Shown here piece by piece: positions 62,476-64,000 of a stretch of DNA of 64,000 bases. The notes below the pieces were generated by a model. The model was not told where the DNA came from. It did no database searches and saw nothing but the letters and a program-made list of their open reading frames with translations. The DNA comes from Mesorhizobium sp. (GTDB taxonomy: Bacteria; Pseudomonadota; Alphaproteobacteria; Rhizobiales; Rhizobiaceae), in contig SAKE01000001.1 in the NCBI GenBank assembly GCA_004017275.1, forward strand, positions 434,001 to 498,000, written 5' to 3'. The first letter of the stretch is position 1; the number at the start of each line of letters is the position of its first letter. The translations under genes and the position numbers were made by a program.

Positions 62476-63452
62476 GACGGGGAAATGCTCTTGGCCGTCG
62501 CTACCTTCGCCCGCTTGCCAAACCGCGGCCGCCGCAGCCTGTCGCCGAGCAGGCCGTTCGGCCGGATCAGCAGGATGACGCAGAGCATAACGCCAATCGC
62601 AGCGATCTGCAGCGCGGCGGCGCGGGCCTGCTGTTCCGGTGGGAAGAGGATGCTGGTCAGCGTGCCCGATCCGGCCCATATCGCCCACACCAGGACGCTG
62701 CCGATGACGGCGCCGAGATTGCTGCCCGAGCCGCCGACGATCAGCATCACCCACACCTGGAAGGTCAGGATCGGCAAATAATTGTCCGGCGCGATGAAGC
62801 CGGTGAAATGCGCCTGCAATGCACCGGCCAGTGCCATGATGGCGCCGCCGACGGCAAAGGCCTGGACGCGGTAGAAACGCGCGCTCTTGCCAAGCGAGAT
62901 CGCCGCCCGCTCATCCTCGCGCAGCGCCTTCAAGACACGTCCCCACGGGCTTCGCGACAGATGTTCCAAGGCGAGATAGGCGATCAGCGTCACCACCGAG
63001 ACGACGGCAAGGTTGGACAGGTTGAACAGCAGCGGCGTCTCGGCAAGGCTGCCGAAGGGACGCGGGATGAAGCCGATGCCGAACGGTCCGCCGGTCAGCT
63101 TCTGCGCGTTGAGCGCGACCAGTTGCACCACCACGGCGACGCCGAAGGTGGTGATCGCCAGATAGTCGGATCTGAGCCGCAGCGTCGCCATGCCGGTTAA
63201 CGCTGCGGCAATGCCGCCGACGACCATGGCGCCGAGCCAGCCGACAAGGATAGGCAGGCCAAAGCCACCCAGCCGCACGGCGTCGTCGGGAGTGGTCAGC
63301 AGTGCCGAGGTGTAGGCGCCTATGGCGACGAAGCCGGCGAGGCCGACATTGAACAGGCCGGTCAGGCCCCACTGCAAATTGAGCCCCAGCGTGACCAGCG
63401 AGAAGATCAGCGCGGTGGTCAGGAAGAAGGCGCCGTAGCCGAGCAGGTCCAT
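62472..63452 (-). CDS. Branched-chain-type ABC permease (LivM type)
   Basis: A 326-residue membrane protein with about nine helices; LNLQWGLTGLFNVGLAGFVA near the N-terminus and the ILLIRPNGLLGDRLRRP tail are typical of LivM. Its ATG shares a base with the stop of the partner permease and it overlaps the oxidase gene downstream. The cargo is unknown; the linked oxidase suggests an amino compound. Confidence 0.9.
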   Translation of the reverse strand: MDLLGYGAFFLTTALIFSLVTLGLNLQWGLTGLFNVGLAGFVAIGAYTSALLTTPDDAVRLGGFGLPILVGWLGAMVVGGIAAALTGMATLRLRSDYLAITTFGVAVVVQLVALNAQKLTGGPFGIGFIPRPFGSLAETPLLFNLSNLAVVSVVTLIAYLALEHLSRSPWGRVLKALREDERAAISLGKSARFYRVQAFAVGGAIMALAGALQAHFTGFIAPDNYLPILTFQVWVMLIVGGSGSNLGAVIGSVLVWAIWAGSGTLTSILFPPEQQARAAALQIAAIGVMLCVILLIRPNGLLGDRLRRPRFGKRAKVATAKSISPS

Positions 63453-64000
63453 CAGCGTTCCCTCACACCAAACACGCCGATTGGCCGCACGAACAGCACC
63501 GCCATCAGGATGATGAAGGAGACGGCGGCGCGCCACTCGGCGCCGATCAATTGCACGGCACCAGCTTCGGCGAGCCCGATGATCAGGCCGCCGAGCACCG
63601 CACCGGGGATGCTGCCGATGCCGCCGAGAATGGCGGCGGCAAACATCGGCAGCAGCATGTCGAATCCCATGAACGGGCGAATCTGCACCAGAATGCCGAT
63701 CATCACGCCGGCGACGCAGGCCAGCGCCCCGCCGATAACCCAGGTGACGCGCACCACGCTGCCGACGTCGATGCCGACGACGCGGGCCAATGCCGCGTTC
63801 TGGCTCAAGGCCTGCATCGAGCGGCCGGTCTGCGTGCGCGTCATCAACAGATGCACGCCCAGCACCAGCACGGCGGTCAGCAGCAAAAGCGCGATCTGGT
63901 CGGGCGTAATGCGGATGCCGAAGCCGACCGGCATGGCGATCTGTATCGCGCGGCTGAAATAGGTCGGCCGCGAGGTGAAGGTGAATTCGAGCAGGCTGCG
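63452..64000 (-). CDS. Branched-chain-type ABC permease (LivH type), 5' end beyond the window
   Basis: The frame is open to base 64000, so only the C-terminal 182 residues or so are seen. AAAILGGIGSIPGAVLGGLIIG and the AVLFVRPIGVFGVRER end are typical of LivH. Its stop overlaps the LivM-type start. ATPases and binding protein, if present, must lie beyond the right edge. Confidence 0.88.
   Translation of the reverse strand, partial: RSLLEFTFTSRPTYFSRAIQIAMPVGFGIRITPDQIALLLLTAVLVLGVHLLMTRTQTGRSMQALSQNAALARVVGIDVGSVVRVTWVIGGALACVAGVMIGILVQIRPFMGFDMLLPMFAAAILGGIGSIPGAVLGGLIIGLAEAGAVQLIGAEWRAAVSFIILMAVLFVRPIGVFGVRER

Overview
The window looks like chromosomal DNA from a rhizobial alphaproteobacterium, most likely Mesorhizobium or a close relative. 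This is judged from the high G+C content, dense operons joined by ATGA, GTGA or TGATG overlaps, GGAG-type ribosome binding sites, and a gene content dominated by sugar and polyol ABC transporters with GntR, DeoR, SorC and IclR regulators. No rRNA, tRNA, CRISPR array, phage or insertion sequence was seen. Both ends cut a gene: an FGGY kinase at the left and a LivH-type permease at the right.

Layout. (1) 1-3618: FGGY kinase, DeoR regulator and a GlpD-type FAD dehydrogenase, an operon for an unidentified polyol. (2) 4048-14828: an erythritol operon, eryD, a DUF2291 gene, eryEFG (ABC importer), eryABC, then eryH (TIM-like) and eryI (RpiB-like), enough to take erythritol to D-erythrose 4-phosphate. 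(3) 14853-16528, opposite strand: DhaL and DhaK. (4) 16660-29561: a D-apiose locus with a complete importer plus its DUF2291 protein, apsD, apnL, apnO, oiaK and oiaX (a RuBisCO-like protein), and two GntR regulators. (5) 29588-41603: a catabolic island of unassigned substrate with a CUT1 sugar importer, mandelate-racemase-type enzyme, RhaM-type mutarotase, Gfo/Idh/MocA oxidoreductase, amidohydrolase-type lactonase, IclR regulator, two related MaoC hydratases, a class III CoA-transferase and a solute-binding-protein-like protein without a signal peptide. (6) 41783-47491: a decayed lactonase fragment, a Tim44-like and a zf-TFIIB protein, an alcohol dehydrogenase/LysR pair and an acetolactate-synthase-like enzyme. 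(7) 47570-56661: an operon with GNAT acetyltransferase, MalT-type LuxR activator, class II deacetylase and a urea/amide-type ABC transporter. (8) 56828-64000: a divergent set with an M20 deacylase, a hydroxylysine-kinase-like phosphotransferase, a class III aminotransferase/phospho-lyase and GntR, followed on the other strand by an FAD amine oxidase and a branched-chain-type ABC transporter.

How the genes work together. Regions 2-4 appear to form one metabolic unit. The apiose branch is expected to make L-erythrulose 1-phosphate through the RuBisCO-like decarboxylase, and that compound is also the substrate of EryH in the erythritol operon. The DhaK/DhaL pair between them could feed free L-erythrulose into the same pool. 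The two importers are paralogous, each with its own DUF2291 partner. A repeated sequence, CTGGTATRATSA, in three promoter regions of the apiose locus is probably the operator of its GntR repressor. Region 5 is the part least explained by pathways I know and is the best candidate for an undescribed system.
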